Shown here in pieces: positions 17,590 to 25,095 of a stretch of DNA of 33,358 bases. Source of the DNA: Bacteroidota bacterium (GTDB lineage Bacteria; Bacteroidota; Bacteroidia; B-17B0; Aurantibacillaceae); assembly GCA_023433205.1 (NCBI GenBank), contig JAEZDS010000194.1, positions 1 through 33,358 on the forward strand. The letters run 5' to 3'. The notes under the pieces are model-generated. The model did not search any database, was not told the origin of the DNA, and saw nothing but the letters and a program-made list of their open reading frames with translations. The position numbers and the translations under genes are program-made. Positions within the stretch are counted from its first letter, which is position 1, and the number at the start of each line of letters is the position of its first letter.

Positions 17590-17725
17590 GAATCGCAAAT
17601 ATCGGTGGTTTTGACTGTTCTTGTCAGATAATTGAAGAAAATCCTGAACGCTTGCGGAGGTCTTAAGTCAGGCGGTTTCACAGGTGCTGCGTCCCCGCTG
17701 CTTCTTCACGCCCAGGAAACAAAAA

Positions 17726-18469
17726 TCATCCACCATAAAACTCCTGAACTTTGTCCCAGTTCACCACGCTCCACCAGTTCTCAATATATTCGGCGCGTTT
17801 GTTCTGGTATTTCAGGTAGTAGGCGTGTTCCCACACGTCAATTCCGAGCAGAGGTTTGCCCTGTTCTTTGGCTACCTGCATCAGGGGATTGTCCTGGTTG
17901 GGTGTTGAGGTGATCTTTAATCTGTTTTTCTCATCTTTGATAAGCCAGGCCCAGCCACTGCCAAATTGTTTGGTTGCCGCATCGGCAAATTCTTTTTTGA
18001 ATTTTTCAAAGGACTTGAATTCTTTTTTGATTGCCTCTGCCAGTGTTCCCGAGGGTGCATTTTTTTTGTTGCCACCGGCTTTCATCATCTGCCAGAAAAG
18101 CAGGTGATTGTAATGTCCGCCCAGATTGTTTCGTACAAGCGGAGAGGTTTTTTCAGTGACCTTGCCGCAGCTTTCTGCGAGATCGGCATCAGGGTCGAAT
18201 TCTTTTTTGCCTGCGGTATTTAGTTTGTCAATATATCCCTGGTGGTGTTTGCCATGATGGATCTTCATGGTCTCCTTATCAATAAAAGGTTCAAGCGCAT
18301 CATAAGCGTAGGGCAGTGGCGGAAGGGTTATTTTTCCCGCTCCTGAGGAGGAAAGCATTTCAACCTTTTCAATAACACCCAGTCTTTCGCTGCCAAAAAG
18401 GCTGCCGGCAATACCGGCCAGACCAAGCAAAGCGCTTTTTTTCAAAAAATCTCTGCGATCGTTTTCCAT
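17726..18469 (-). CDS. sodA: Fe/Mn superoxide dismutase with Tat-type signal
   Basis: This enzyme converts superoxide to oxygen and peroxide. The 247 residues are about 45 longer than cytoplasmic forms. The extra N-terminus reads NDRRDFLKKSALLGLAGIAG, a twin-arginine signal (R5-R6, then a weakly hydrophobic stretch), so the enzyme is probably exported folded. The catalytic domain starts near residue 48 (TLPPLPYAYDALEP). Metal ligands are H71, H122, D211 and H215. GG before the second His and Q192 in STPNQDNPLM are the Mn-type second-sphere choices, but cambialistic use is possible. It starts 3 bases after the biotin carrier gene stop, so the two likely share an mRNA. Confidence 0.93.
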   Translation of the reverse strand: MENDRRDFLKKSALLGLAGIAGSLFGSERLGVIEKVEMLSSSGAGKITLPPLPYAYDALEPFIDKETMKIHHGKHHQGYIDKLNTAGKKEFDPDADLAESCGKVTEKTSPLVRNNLGGHYNHLLFWQMMKAGGNKKNAPSGTLAEAIKKEFKSFEKFKKEFADAATKQFGSGWAWLIKDEKNRLKITSTPNQDNPLMQVAKEQGKPLLGIDVWEHAYYLKYQNKRAEYIENWWSVVNWDKVQEFYGG

Positions 18470-18472
18470 GGT

Positions 18473-18982
18473 TTAGAATTGTATTAGAAGTTGGTTTTTT
18501 TCTACTGCAGAACCTTTGTTTGCCGCAACACGTTTAATTACGCCATCGCAGGGCGATTTTAAAACGTTTTCCATTTTCATGGCCTCAAGTACAAGCAGCG
18601 CATCTCCCTTTTTTACTTCCTGTCCTTCGCCAACAAGTATGTTAAGGACCATTCCCGGCATTGGCGCTTTTATGTCATTGATCTTGCGTGAGGCCAGGGC
18701 ATCCATGCCAAGCTGATGAAGCAGCTCGTCATATTTGTCGCGCAATTGAACGCTAATTTTTTGTGCGTTGATGCGCAGCGTCATGGTTTTCTCAGCGTGA
18801 TTTGTTTTGATCACTTCAATATTGTACGAGCGGTTGTTATAAAGCAAATGGAACTGCCTTTCGTTTATTTTCAGAAGGTCACCTTTTACCGGTGCCCCGT
18901 CCAGGAGCCCTTCAAACTGGTTGCCATCGCGTTTCAGCTCTGTGGTAAAGTCTTTTTCGCCGTTAACTTTCACTTTAAACAT
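18473..18982 (-). CDS. Biotin carboxyl carrier protein subunit of an acyl-CoA carboxylase
   Basis: The C-terminal 70 residues form a biotinyl/lipoyl domain with the attachment motif EAMKMEN; the biotinylated residue would be K136. IKAPMPGMVLNILVGEGQ precedes it and SPCDGVIKRV follows, as in carrier domains. The N-terminal part (about 1-90) is a beta-rich region like that of the ~165-residue carrier subunits of acetyl/propionyl-CoA carboxylases in Bacteroidota. Biotin carboxylase and carboxyltransferase genes, often next to it, are not in this window. Its ATG lies only about 13 bases downstream of a strong terminator belonging to the preceding gene (see findings). The next gene is the superoxide dismutase. 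Confidence 0.88.
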   Translation of the reverse strand: MFKVKVNGEKDFTTELKRDGNQFEGLLDGAPVKGDLLKINERQFHLLYNNRSYNIEVIKTNHAEKTMTLRINAQKISVQLRDKYDELLHQLGMDALASRKINDIKAPMPGMVLNILVGEGQEVKKGDALLVLEAMKMENVLKSPCDGVIKRVAANKGSAVEKNQLLIQF

Positions 18983-18994
18983 GCTGTAAATGTA

Positions 18995-19029
18995 TAAAAT
19001 AAAAAACCTCCGCCCGGAAAAGCAGAGGT
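18995..19029 (-). terminator. Rho-independent terminator of the T9SS-type gene
   Basis: On the minus strand, ACCTCTGC (19029-19022) pairs with GCGGAGGT (19013-19006) as an 8-base stem with one G-T pair and an 8-base loop. A run of T with a single A (TTTTTTATTTT) follows. It lies 20 bases after the stop of the secreted protein gene at 19050-19871 and directly before the biotin carrier gene. Confidence 0.85.
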
Positions 19030-19049
19030 GGCGAAAAGTGCGGAAAATA

Positions 19050-19871
19050 CTAACGTTTCATAAATTCACCCATCTTATTATCAAAATTCAGATAATAAGA
19101 GCCACGTGGAAGATTACTCACATCAACCCTGCTGCCATAACCCTTTTTTACCACATTACCATATTGATCGTAGATCTCATACATGGTTTCTGCGGGATTG
19201 GCCTCTTTTCCTTTATTGGTGGAGAAGGTGATTTCTTTGCTGGTCTTTTGCGGTGAGTAAACCACATCAGGACTTTCTCCGATAAAATCAACCGATTTGC
19301 TGACCCGTGGCTGGCCAGTGTAATCGACCTGCCTCACGCGCAGCTGGTTTTTGCCGCTGTGGGCTGCCACTTTAAAGCTGTATTCATGTGTAGATGGTGT
19401 TCCGGCACCCTCAACTTCCCCAACTTTAACCCATTTGTTCCAGCGGAATTGTTCCACAATAAACGGAAGCTTGCCTGTCTCTGATCTTGTTGACCATTTT
19501 AAAGTGCCGTCTTTTTCGGCAGTCATGCTCACTATCTCAAAAGTGCTGCGCGGCTTAAGCACCTCCGGGTTTAAAACTTTGGGCTTGCAACCGTCTTTAT
19601 GAATTATTTTTACTTCAACCTTGTCGCCAGGATTAAGTTTATGGGCTTTCAGATCGATCTCAAAAGCACTTGAATTGGTTTCGTCGGTCGTAATATTTCC
19701 GTTAACTTTTACCTCTGTTACACAAAAACCTACACCACCGGGGCCAAAGGGATTTTGTACATAAAGCACTTTTCCCTGGTAATTACCCTCCACAATAATG
19801 ACATTACCCTGTGAAAAAGAGGTATTTACAACACAAGTGAGTAAAATAAAGGGTAGAAAAAGGCCTTTCAT
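19050..19871 (-). CDS. Secreted protein with T9SS-like C-terminal domain
   Basis: The 273-residue product begins with a clear signal peptide, MKGLFLPFILLTCVVNTSFSQ. The middle region looks beta-rich, with short beta-sandwich-like stretches (WSTRSETGKLPFIVEQFRW; NQLRVRQVDYTG). The last ~50 residues (YEIYDQYGNVVKKGYGS, VDVSNLPRGSYYLNFDN, MGEFMKR) match the pattern of type A T9SS sorting domains: a strand with D-xx-G, then LPxGxYxL, and a final basic K/R. The usual YPNP start of that domain is missing, so this is a shortened or divergent version. Likely exported to the periplasm and then across the outer membrane. Function of the passenger unknown. It is divergent from the DUF5686 gene. Confidence 0.8.
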   Translation of the reverse strand: MKGLFLPFILLTCVVNTSFSQGNVIIVEGNYQGKVLYVQNPFGPGGVGFCVTEVKVNGNITTDETNSSAFEIDLKAHKLNPGDKVEVKIIHKDGCKPKVLNPEVLKPRSTFEIVSMTAEKDGTLKWSTRSETGKLPFIVEQFRWNKWVKVGEVEGAGTPSTHEYSFKVAAHSGKNQLRVRQVDYTGQPRVSKSVDFIGESPDVVYSPQKTSKEITFSTNKGKEANPAETMYEIYDQYGNVVKKGYGSRVDVSNLPRGSYYLNFDNKMGEFMKR

Positions 19872-20060
19872 CGATGATCTAAATACACTCAGCGTGCAAT
19901 ATTATAACCAAATTTCTGAATTACAAAATATATTTAGCACCGAAACAACTGTGGAGGACCCTGATTTTCAATGAAAAATCTGCCCTGCGGCAAATATGTG
20001 AACACACGTAAAATGAACAGGGGACGGCTTTTAAGTTTTGTTACATTTAGCTGTTGTAAA

Positions 20061-22526
20061 ATGAATGCCCGCTTAACACTGCTTATTTTCTGTACCTCCC
20101 TGTTTTTAACCACCTTGGGACAGCAAACCATTAGAGGCATGGTGTTTATGGCCGACTCACGCGAACCATTGCCATTTGTGCCGGTGATCATCAGGGGCTC
20201 AGTAACCGGCGCGCAGACCGACTTCGACGGCAAATTTGTGATCAAAATCGAAAAGGGGGGAGATTCCCTTGTGGCAACTTACCTGGGTTTCAAAAGAATG
20301 GCGCGGCCAATTAAGGCCGGGGTTCCTGATCAGGAGATCAATTTTCCGCTGGAGGTCGACCCCGGACAGGAACTGGAAGAGGTTGTGGTTGATGCCGGCG
20401 AAAATCCCGCGCACCGTATCATCAGAAATGCGGTGAAACACAAAAAACTTAACAACCGCGATAACCTCAGCGCATACGAATACGAAACCTATAACAAGAT
20501 TGAGTTTGATCTGAACCGGATCCCCAAAGAGCTGCGTGAAAAAAAAGTGCTTAAGTCCATCAGCTTTATTTTTGATAATGTCGACAGTTCATTCAGCGGC
20601 GAGCGACCCTCTCTGCCGTTTTTTATGATCGAGAACCTCTCACGAATCTACTTTAAAAGTGATCCTGAGCGAAAAAAAGAAGTGGTGATTGCCAGTAAGA
20701 TCACAGGTATGGAAAATGCCAGTGTTTCGCAGGTGCTGGGCGATATGTACCAGAACGTGAACCTGTATGATAACAATATTCTGGTGTTCAACAAACAGAT
20801 GCCCAGTCCGCTGAGCGACAACGCCTTGTTTTATTATAAATTTTATTTGCAGGACAGCGCTTTTGAGGTCAACCAGTATATTTACCATCTTTCATTTAAA
20901 CCTAAACGTACACAGGAACTGTGTTTTACCGGTAATATCTGGATAGCAGATACTACCTGGGGCATTAAGAGACTTGAAATGAGCATACCCAAAAATGCCA
21001 ATCTCAACTTCATCAATACAGCAAGCATTATTCAGGAGTACGCTTATGTTGACAGTAGCTGGATGCTTACCAAAGACAGACTGGTGATTGATTTTGCGCC
21101 TACCAAAAAGGCCATGGGTTTTTATGGTCGCAAAACCACTTCTTATAAAAAGTTTGTATTGAATGCCCCGCGCGAGAACGCGTTCTACGATTTCGCAGAT
21201 AAGATCGAAGTAAACCAGCAGGCCCTCGGTAAGTCAGATGAGTTCTGGGAGGAGAACCGGCATGACAGTCTCACGCTGCGTGAAAAAAAGATCTTTAAAA
21301 TGATCGACACCATTCAGTCGCTGCCGGTGTATCAAACCTGGGTTGATGTATTTTACCTGCTGGTGGCCGGGTACAAGAAGGTGAATAATTTCGAGATCGG
21401 ACCCTACTCGAATCTTTTGTCGTACAACAGGGTTGAAGGACTAAGAATGCGTTTTGGCGGCCGCACCAGCGAAAAGTTCAGCAAGTGGTATGAGCTGAAT
21501 GGGTACGTTGCTTACGGTTTAAATGATGAAAAGTGGAAGTACGCACTGGGCTTCAAAAGTTTTATTACCAAATCGCCGCACCGGCAAATCGTTGGAGTGA
21601 ATTATCGCGATGATTATGAGATCCTTGGTCAGAGTACCAATGGATTTTCGCAGGACAATGTGCTGGCCTCTTTTTTCAGGACCAATCCTCTTACCAACCT
21701 TACCCGTGTGGCAGGTGCTGAAGCCTGGTACGAACGTGAATGGTTTCCCGGTTTAATAACGCGCGCCGTGCTACTTGGCCGTGAGTTTACGGCGCTGGGA
21801 GGCAACCGTTATTACAGGCTCAACGCTGAAGGTCGTCGCGAAGAACAGCCGGAGGTTTATACTTCAGAGGTGCGTTTAAATGTTCGTTTTGCCTGGAAGG
21901 AAAAGTATGTGGGTGAAGGTTTTTCACGCGTTGCTATTGGCACTATTTATCCTGTTGTTCAGCTCAACTACACCAAATCACTGCAAAATGCCTTTAAAGG
22001 GCAATACGACTATCAGAAACTTGCAGTAAACGTAAGCGACAGGTTAAGGATCACACCAATACTTGGCTATACTGATTTTGTAGCTGAGGTTGGAAAGATC
22101 TGGGGCCAGGTGCCTTTTCTGCTGATGGAGCTTCACGGAGGGAATGAAACCTATTTATATGATTACCTTGCCTTTAACATGATGAACTACTACGAATTCG
22201 CGAGCGACCAGTATGCCTCTCTTGGCGTGTTCCATCATTTTGAGGGATTGTTCCTTAATAAAGTACCTTTGTTGCGAAAACTAAAATGGCGCGAGGTGGC
22301 AACAGCAAAAGCGGTGTGGGGAACAGTAGAGGAAAAGAACAGGCAAACGCTCATGTTTCCCGCTACTTTAAAAGCGCTTGACAGGGGGCCGTATGTTGAA
22401 TCAAGTATCGGGATTGAAAATATACTCAAGGTGTTCAGAGTAGATGCCTTCTGGCGCCTCACATATAGAAGAGAAACACTGCCGGCCAATTTCGGCTTAC
22501 GATTTGGCTTTCAGTTAATGTTGTAA
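20061..22526 (+). CDS. DUF5686 and carboxypeptidase-like regulatory domain outer-membrane protein
   Basis: The ATG at 20061 is preferred over one 30 codons earlier because it gives a proper signal peptide (MNARLTLLIFCTSLFLTTLGQ). A carboxypeptidase-D regulatory-like beta domain follows (TIRGMVFMADSREPLPFVPV, then GAQTDFDGKFVIKI), as in TonB-dependent receptor plug extensions. The DUF5686 region starts near ENPAHRIIRNAVKHKK and runs to the end, where alternating beta strands finish in FGLRFGFQLML, typical of an outer-membrane barrel with an aromatic/hydrophobic terminus. At 821 residues the length is usual for the family. Function unknown. Only 2 bases separate it from lptB. Confidence 0.88.
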   Translation: MNARLTLLIFCTSLFLTTLGQQTIRGMVFMADSREPLPFVPVIIRGSVTGAQTDFDGKFVIKIEKGGDSLVATYLGFKRMARPIKAGVPDQEINFPLEVDPGQELEEVVVDAGENPAHRIIRNAVKHKKLNNRDNLSAYEYETYNKIEFDLNRIPKELREKKVLKSISFIFDNVDSSFSGERPSLPFFMIENLSRIYFKSDPERKKEVVIASKITGMENASVSQVLGDMYQNVNLYDNNILVFNKQMPSPLSDNALFYYKFYLQDSAFEVNQYIYHLSFKPKRTQELCFTGNIWIADTTWGIKRLEMSIPKNANLNFINTASIIQEYAYVDSSWMLTKDRLVIDFAPTKKAMGFYGRKTTSYKKFVLNAPRENAFYDFADKIEVNQQALGKSDEFWEENRHDSLTLREKKIFKMIDTIQSLPVYQTWVDVFYLLVAGYKKVNNFEIGPYSNLLSYNRVEGLRMRFGGRTSEKFSKWYELNGYVAYGLNDEKWKYALGFKSFITKSPHRQIVGVNYRDDYEILGQSTNGFSQDNVLASFFRTNPLTNLTRVAGAEAWYEREWFPGLITRAVLLGREFTALGGNRYYRLNAEGRREEQPEVYTSEVRLNVRFAWKEKYVGEGFSRVAIGTIYPVVQLNYTKSLQNAFKGQYDYQKLAVNVSDRLRITPILGYTDFVAEVGKIWGQVPFLLMELHGGNETYLYDYLAFNMMNYYEFASDQYASLGVFHHFEGLFLNKVPLLRKLKWREVATAKAVWGTVEEKNRQTLMFPATLKALDRGPYVESSIGIENILKVFRVDAFWRLTYRRETLPANFGLRFGFQLML

Positions 22527-22528
22527 AG

Positions 22529-23254
22529 ATGATCTTACGTAGCGAAGACCTGGTTAAAAAATACAAGAGCCGCACGGTTGCCAACAAGGTTTCGGTTGAG
22601 GTTAAACAGGGAGAGATTGTTGGTTTGCTGGGCCCCAATGGTGCCGGCAAAACAACGTCTTTTTATATGATTGTTGGCATGATAAAACCCAACAGCGGCA
22701 AAATTTTTCTCGACAACCTCGACATCACCCGCGAACCCATGTACCGGCGAGCGCAGTTAGGGATAGGTTATCTGCCACAGGAGGCAAGTGTGTTCAGAAA
22801 GCTCAGTATTGAAGATAACCTTTACGCTATCCTTGAGATGTCGAAGCTCACCAAAAAGGAGCAGCACATGAAGGCCGAACAATTGCTTGATGAGTTTGCG
22901 CTTCACCACGTACGCAAAAACCTTGGCGATCAGCTGAGCGGAGGTGAACGCAGGCGTACAGAGATTGCACGAGCCCTTGCCACCGACCCGAAATTTATAC
23001 TGCTAGATGAGCCCTTTGCCGGTGTTGACCCTATTGCTGTTGAAGACATACAGCAGGTGGTTCGGAAATTAAAGGACAAGAATATCGGTATTCTGATCAC
23101 CGATCACAACGTTCATGAAACATTGAGCATAACCGACAGGGCTTACCTGCTGTATTCAGGAAGTGTGATCAAAAGCGGAACAGCTGAAGAGCTTGCCGGC
23201 GACGAACAGGTGCGCAGGGTTTACCTGGGCCAGAATTTTGAGCTGAGAAAATAA
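22529..23254 (+). CDS. lptB: Lipopolysaccharide export ABC transporter ATP-binding protein
   Basis: This is the cytoplasmic ATPase of the LptB2FG complex, which extracts lipopolysaccharide from the inner membrane. The 241 residues show Walker A GPNGAGKTT (35-43), a Q-loop region with GYLPQEASVFRKL, signature LSGGERRRTEIARAL, Walker B FILLDEPFAGVDPIAV and the switch His in LITDHNV. GYLPQEASVFRKL and the GGERRR form of the signature distinguish LptB from other small ABC ATPases. The stop overlaps the rdgB start by one base (TAATG). LptF, LptG and LptC genes are not in this window. Confidence 0.95.
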   Translation: MILRSEDLVKKYKSRTVANKVSVEVKQGEIVGLLGPNGAGKTTSFYMIVGMIKPNSGKIFLDNLDITREPMYRRAQLGIGYLPQEASVFRKLSIEDNLYAILEMSKLTKKEQHMKAEQLLDEFALHHVRKNLGDQLSGGERRRTEIARALATDPKFILLDEPFAGVDPIAVEDIQQVVRKLKDKNIGILITDHNVHETLSITDRAYLLYSGSVIKSGTAEELAGDEQVRRVYLGQNFELRK

Positions 23255-23844
23255 TGGATCTGGTACTTGCAACTTCAAACGCGCACAAAATTCAGGAGAT
23301 CAAAGCGCTGCTGCCTCCTCACTTCAGGGTGCTTGGTTTAAGTGACATAGGTTTTACAGATGAGATTGAGGAAACCTCCGGGTCCATCAAAGGCAATTCA
23401 TTGCTGAAGGCGCAAACCGTAATCAATTTTCTTTCTGGGAAAAAGATCGGCGCCGCGGTAATTGCCGACGACAGCGGACTTGAGGTTGAAGCGCTGGGCG
23501 GCAGGCCAGGTGTTTACAGCGCACGTTACGCGGGCGAAAAGGCCGATGCAGCGGCCAACAACAAAAAGTTGCTCACTGAACTCGCAAAGATCACCAAACG
23601 ACGGGCCCGTTTCGTGACAATAATCACCCTTATTTATTCAGGTGAAACACGGTTTTTTGAAGGCGAAGTAAAAGGCACAGTTGCGTACGAACCCCGCGGA
23701 ATCAGCGGGTTTGGATATGACCCGCTCTTTATACCAGCAGGTTATAGAAGCACCTTTGCGGAATTGCCGCCTGAAGAAAAAAACCGTATCAGCCACCGGG
23801 GCCAGGCAGTCAAAAAACTGGTATCTTTTCTGGAAAGTCTCTGA
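23254..23844 (+). CDS. rdgB: RdgB/HAM1 family non-canonical purine NTP pyrophosphatase
   Basis: This is a house-cleaning enzyme that hydrolyses dITP, XTP and ITP to monophosphates, preventing base-analogue incorporation. It has 196 residues, normal for the family. It starts with the family motif LATSNAHKIQEIKALL and has EETSGSIKGNSLLKA, IADDSGLEVEALGGRPGVYSARYAG (acidic residues near 72-73 bind Mg) and GFGYDPLFIP, followed by FAELPPEEKNRISHRGQA. The ATG is inside the lptB stop (1-base overlap), so expression is coupled. Complete. Confidence 0.95.
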   Translation: MDLVLATSNAHKIQEIKALLPPHFRVLGLSDIGFTDEIEETSGSIKGNSLLKAQTVINFLSGKKIGAAVIADDSGLEVEALGGRPGVYSARYAGEKADAAANNKKLLTELAKITKRRARFVTIITLIYSGETRFFEGEVKGTVAYEPRGISGFGYDPLFIPAGYRSTFAELPPEEKNRISHRGQAVKKLVSFLESL

Positions 23845-23906
23845 GCCTGCTATTTTTTTTCGCGGGTCTGTGATTTTTTTCCTTTGCCTGCGACTAATAC
23901 AGGTAT

Positions 23907-24407
23907 ATGAGTGCCTCAGCAGAAAATGAGAAAATATTTGTAACGCTGATAACCGCAAATCAGGCGCTTATCAGGAAGGTGTGCCGTATTTACGCCTTAA
24001 GTGCAGATGACCGCAATGATCTTTTTCAGGAAATTGTAATACAACTGTGGAAAGCTTTTCCCGGTTTCAGGGAAGAAAGCAAATTTTCCACCTGGATGTA
24101 CCGTGTTGCGCTTAACACGGCAATTTCTTATAGGCGCAGGGAACAGCGGCGGCGTTTCGCCGATGTGGAGCTACCCGACAATGGTTTTAATGGTCACAGT
24201 GAACATAAAGAACAGCTTCAGCTGCTTTATGAAGTTATAGCCGGACTTGAAAAAATGGAGAGGGCACTTATTTTTTTGCATCTGGAGGGATACCGATATG
24301 CTGAGATCGCTGAAATCAGCGGATTGTCTGAATCAAATGTTTCCACAAAGATCAGCAGAATAAAAAAGCACCTGGTAAAAGAAATGGAAAAAATAAACGC
24401 AGTTTAA
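23907..24407 (+). CDS. ECF-type RNA polymerase sigma factor
   Basis: The 166-residue protein has the two-domain layout of extracytoplasmic-function sigma factors. Region 2 (about residues 20-80) reads RKVCRIYA, DLFQEIVIQLWKAFPGF and STWMYRVALNTAISYRRR. Region 4 (about 105-160) has LHLEGYRYAEIAEISGLSESNVSTKISRIKKHL, a helix-turn-helix. No region 1.1, region 3 or extra C-terminal domain is present. It lies 62 bases after rdgB and 12 bases before a membrane protein gene, which may be its cognate regulator. The target promoters cannot be predicted from this window. Confidence 0.93.
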   Translation: MSASAENEKIFVTLITANQALIRKVCRIYALSADDRNDLFQEIVIQLWKAFPGFREESKFSTWMYRVALNTAISYRRREQRRRFADVELPDNGFNGHSEHKEQLQLLYEVIAGLEKMERALIFLHLEGYRYAEIAEISGLSESNVSTKISRIKKHLVKEMEKINAV

Positions 24408-24419
24408 AAAACAACAAAA

Positions 24420-25037
24420 ATGAAAGAATCAGAAATAATGGAACTTTGGCAGCACTACAGCCAGCTCGAACAACGTAAAGAACTAACACCACTTATGGTG
24501 AAACAATTTATCGCAAAAAAATCGGAGAGCGATTTGCAGGTGATGTCAGGCACCACCTACAGCTCAATTTTTGTGTATGCTGGCCTCATTTTGTTGTTCC
24601 TGTCGGCTTTACGGATGTATAGTGATGATGTACGTTTTGTGCGGGTTTCGATAGGAGGGATAGTATTGAGTATTATTGGTTTGACTTGGACAGTTATATT
24701 CCTGAGAAAGCTAAGGTCGATCAATTTCGGTTCCTCATCTCTGGCCAAGGTGCGCACTTTGGTTGTTCAGCTGCGCCGTTTGCTTCGTGTGGAAGTGAGT
24801 TCGCTGTTTGTATTTATGCCAATGCTGCTGGCCTGCGTATTGCCGGTAGTTTATATGATGGTGCAGCAACTGAATATTTTTGAGGAGTTTGCCAGAGTTG
24901 CACCTCGCGTGCTGTTAACTTATGCGATGATAGTCGCACTTTCGCTCTGGATCTACAGACAGTATTATTATAAGAAACTCGATCTTTTTGAAAGGCGGGT
25001 TGATGAATACACTTCCCTTGAGAAACAAAAAGACTGA
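24420..25037 (+). CDS. Four-helix membrane protein, possible regulator of the adjacent sigma factor
   Basis: The 205-residue product is not a recognised family. It has a soluble N-terminus of about 40 residues (ESEIMELWQHYSQLEQRKEL), two hydrophobic helices near 46-66 and 77-95, a basic loop with KVRTLVVQLRRLLRVEV, and two more helices near 130-150 and 163-183. It ends with a charged tail (FERRVDEYTSLEKQKD). No HxxxCxxC zinc anti-sigma motif is present. The 12-base distance to the sigma gene suggests one mRNA and a regulatory partnership, by analogy with sigma/anti-sigma pairs (inference). The next gene is convergent. Confidence 0.75.
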   Translation: MKESEIMELWQHYSQLEQRKELTPLMVKQFIAKKSESDLQVMSGTTYSSIFVYAGLILLFLSALRMYSDDVRFVRVSIGGIVLSIIGLTWTVIFLRKLRSINFGSSSLAKVRTLVVQLRRLLRVEVSSLFVFMPMLLACVLPVVYMMVQQLNIFEEFARVAPRVLLTYAMIVALSLWIYRQYYYKKLDLFERRVDEYTSLEKQKD

Positions 25038-25095
25038 AGGTGGCACGAGATCTCTGGCAGTTCTCAAAATGGATTGTCATAGATTTAATATGGCC

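Noticed and set aside
16804..17631. 275-codon open frame on the plus strand
   Set aside because: It lies antisense to the well-supported KdnB-like gene, encodes no recognisable domain and follows from codon bias of the real gene.
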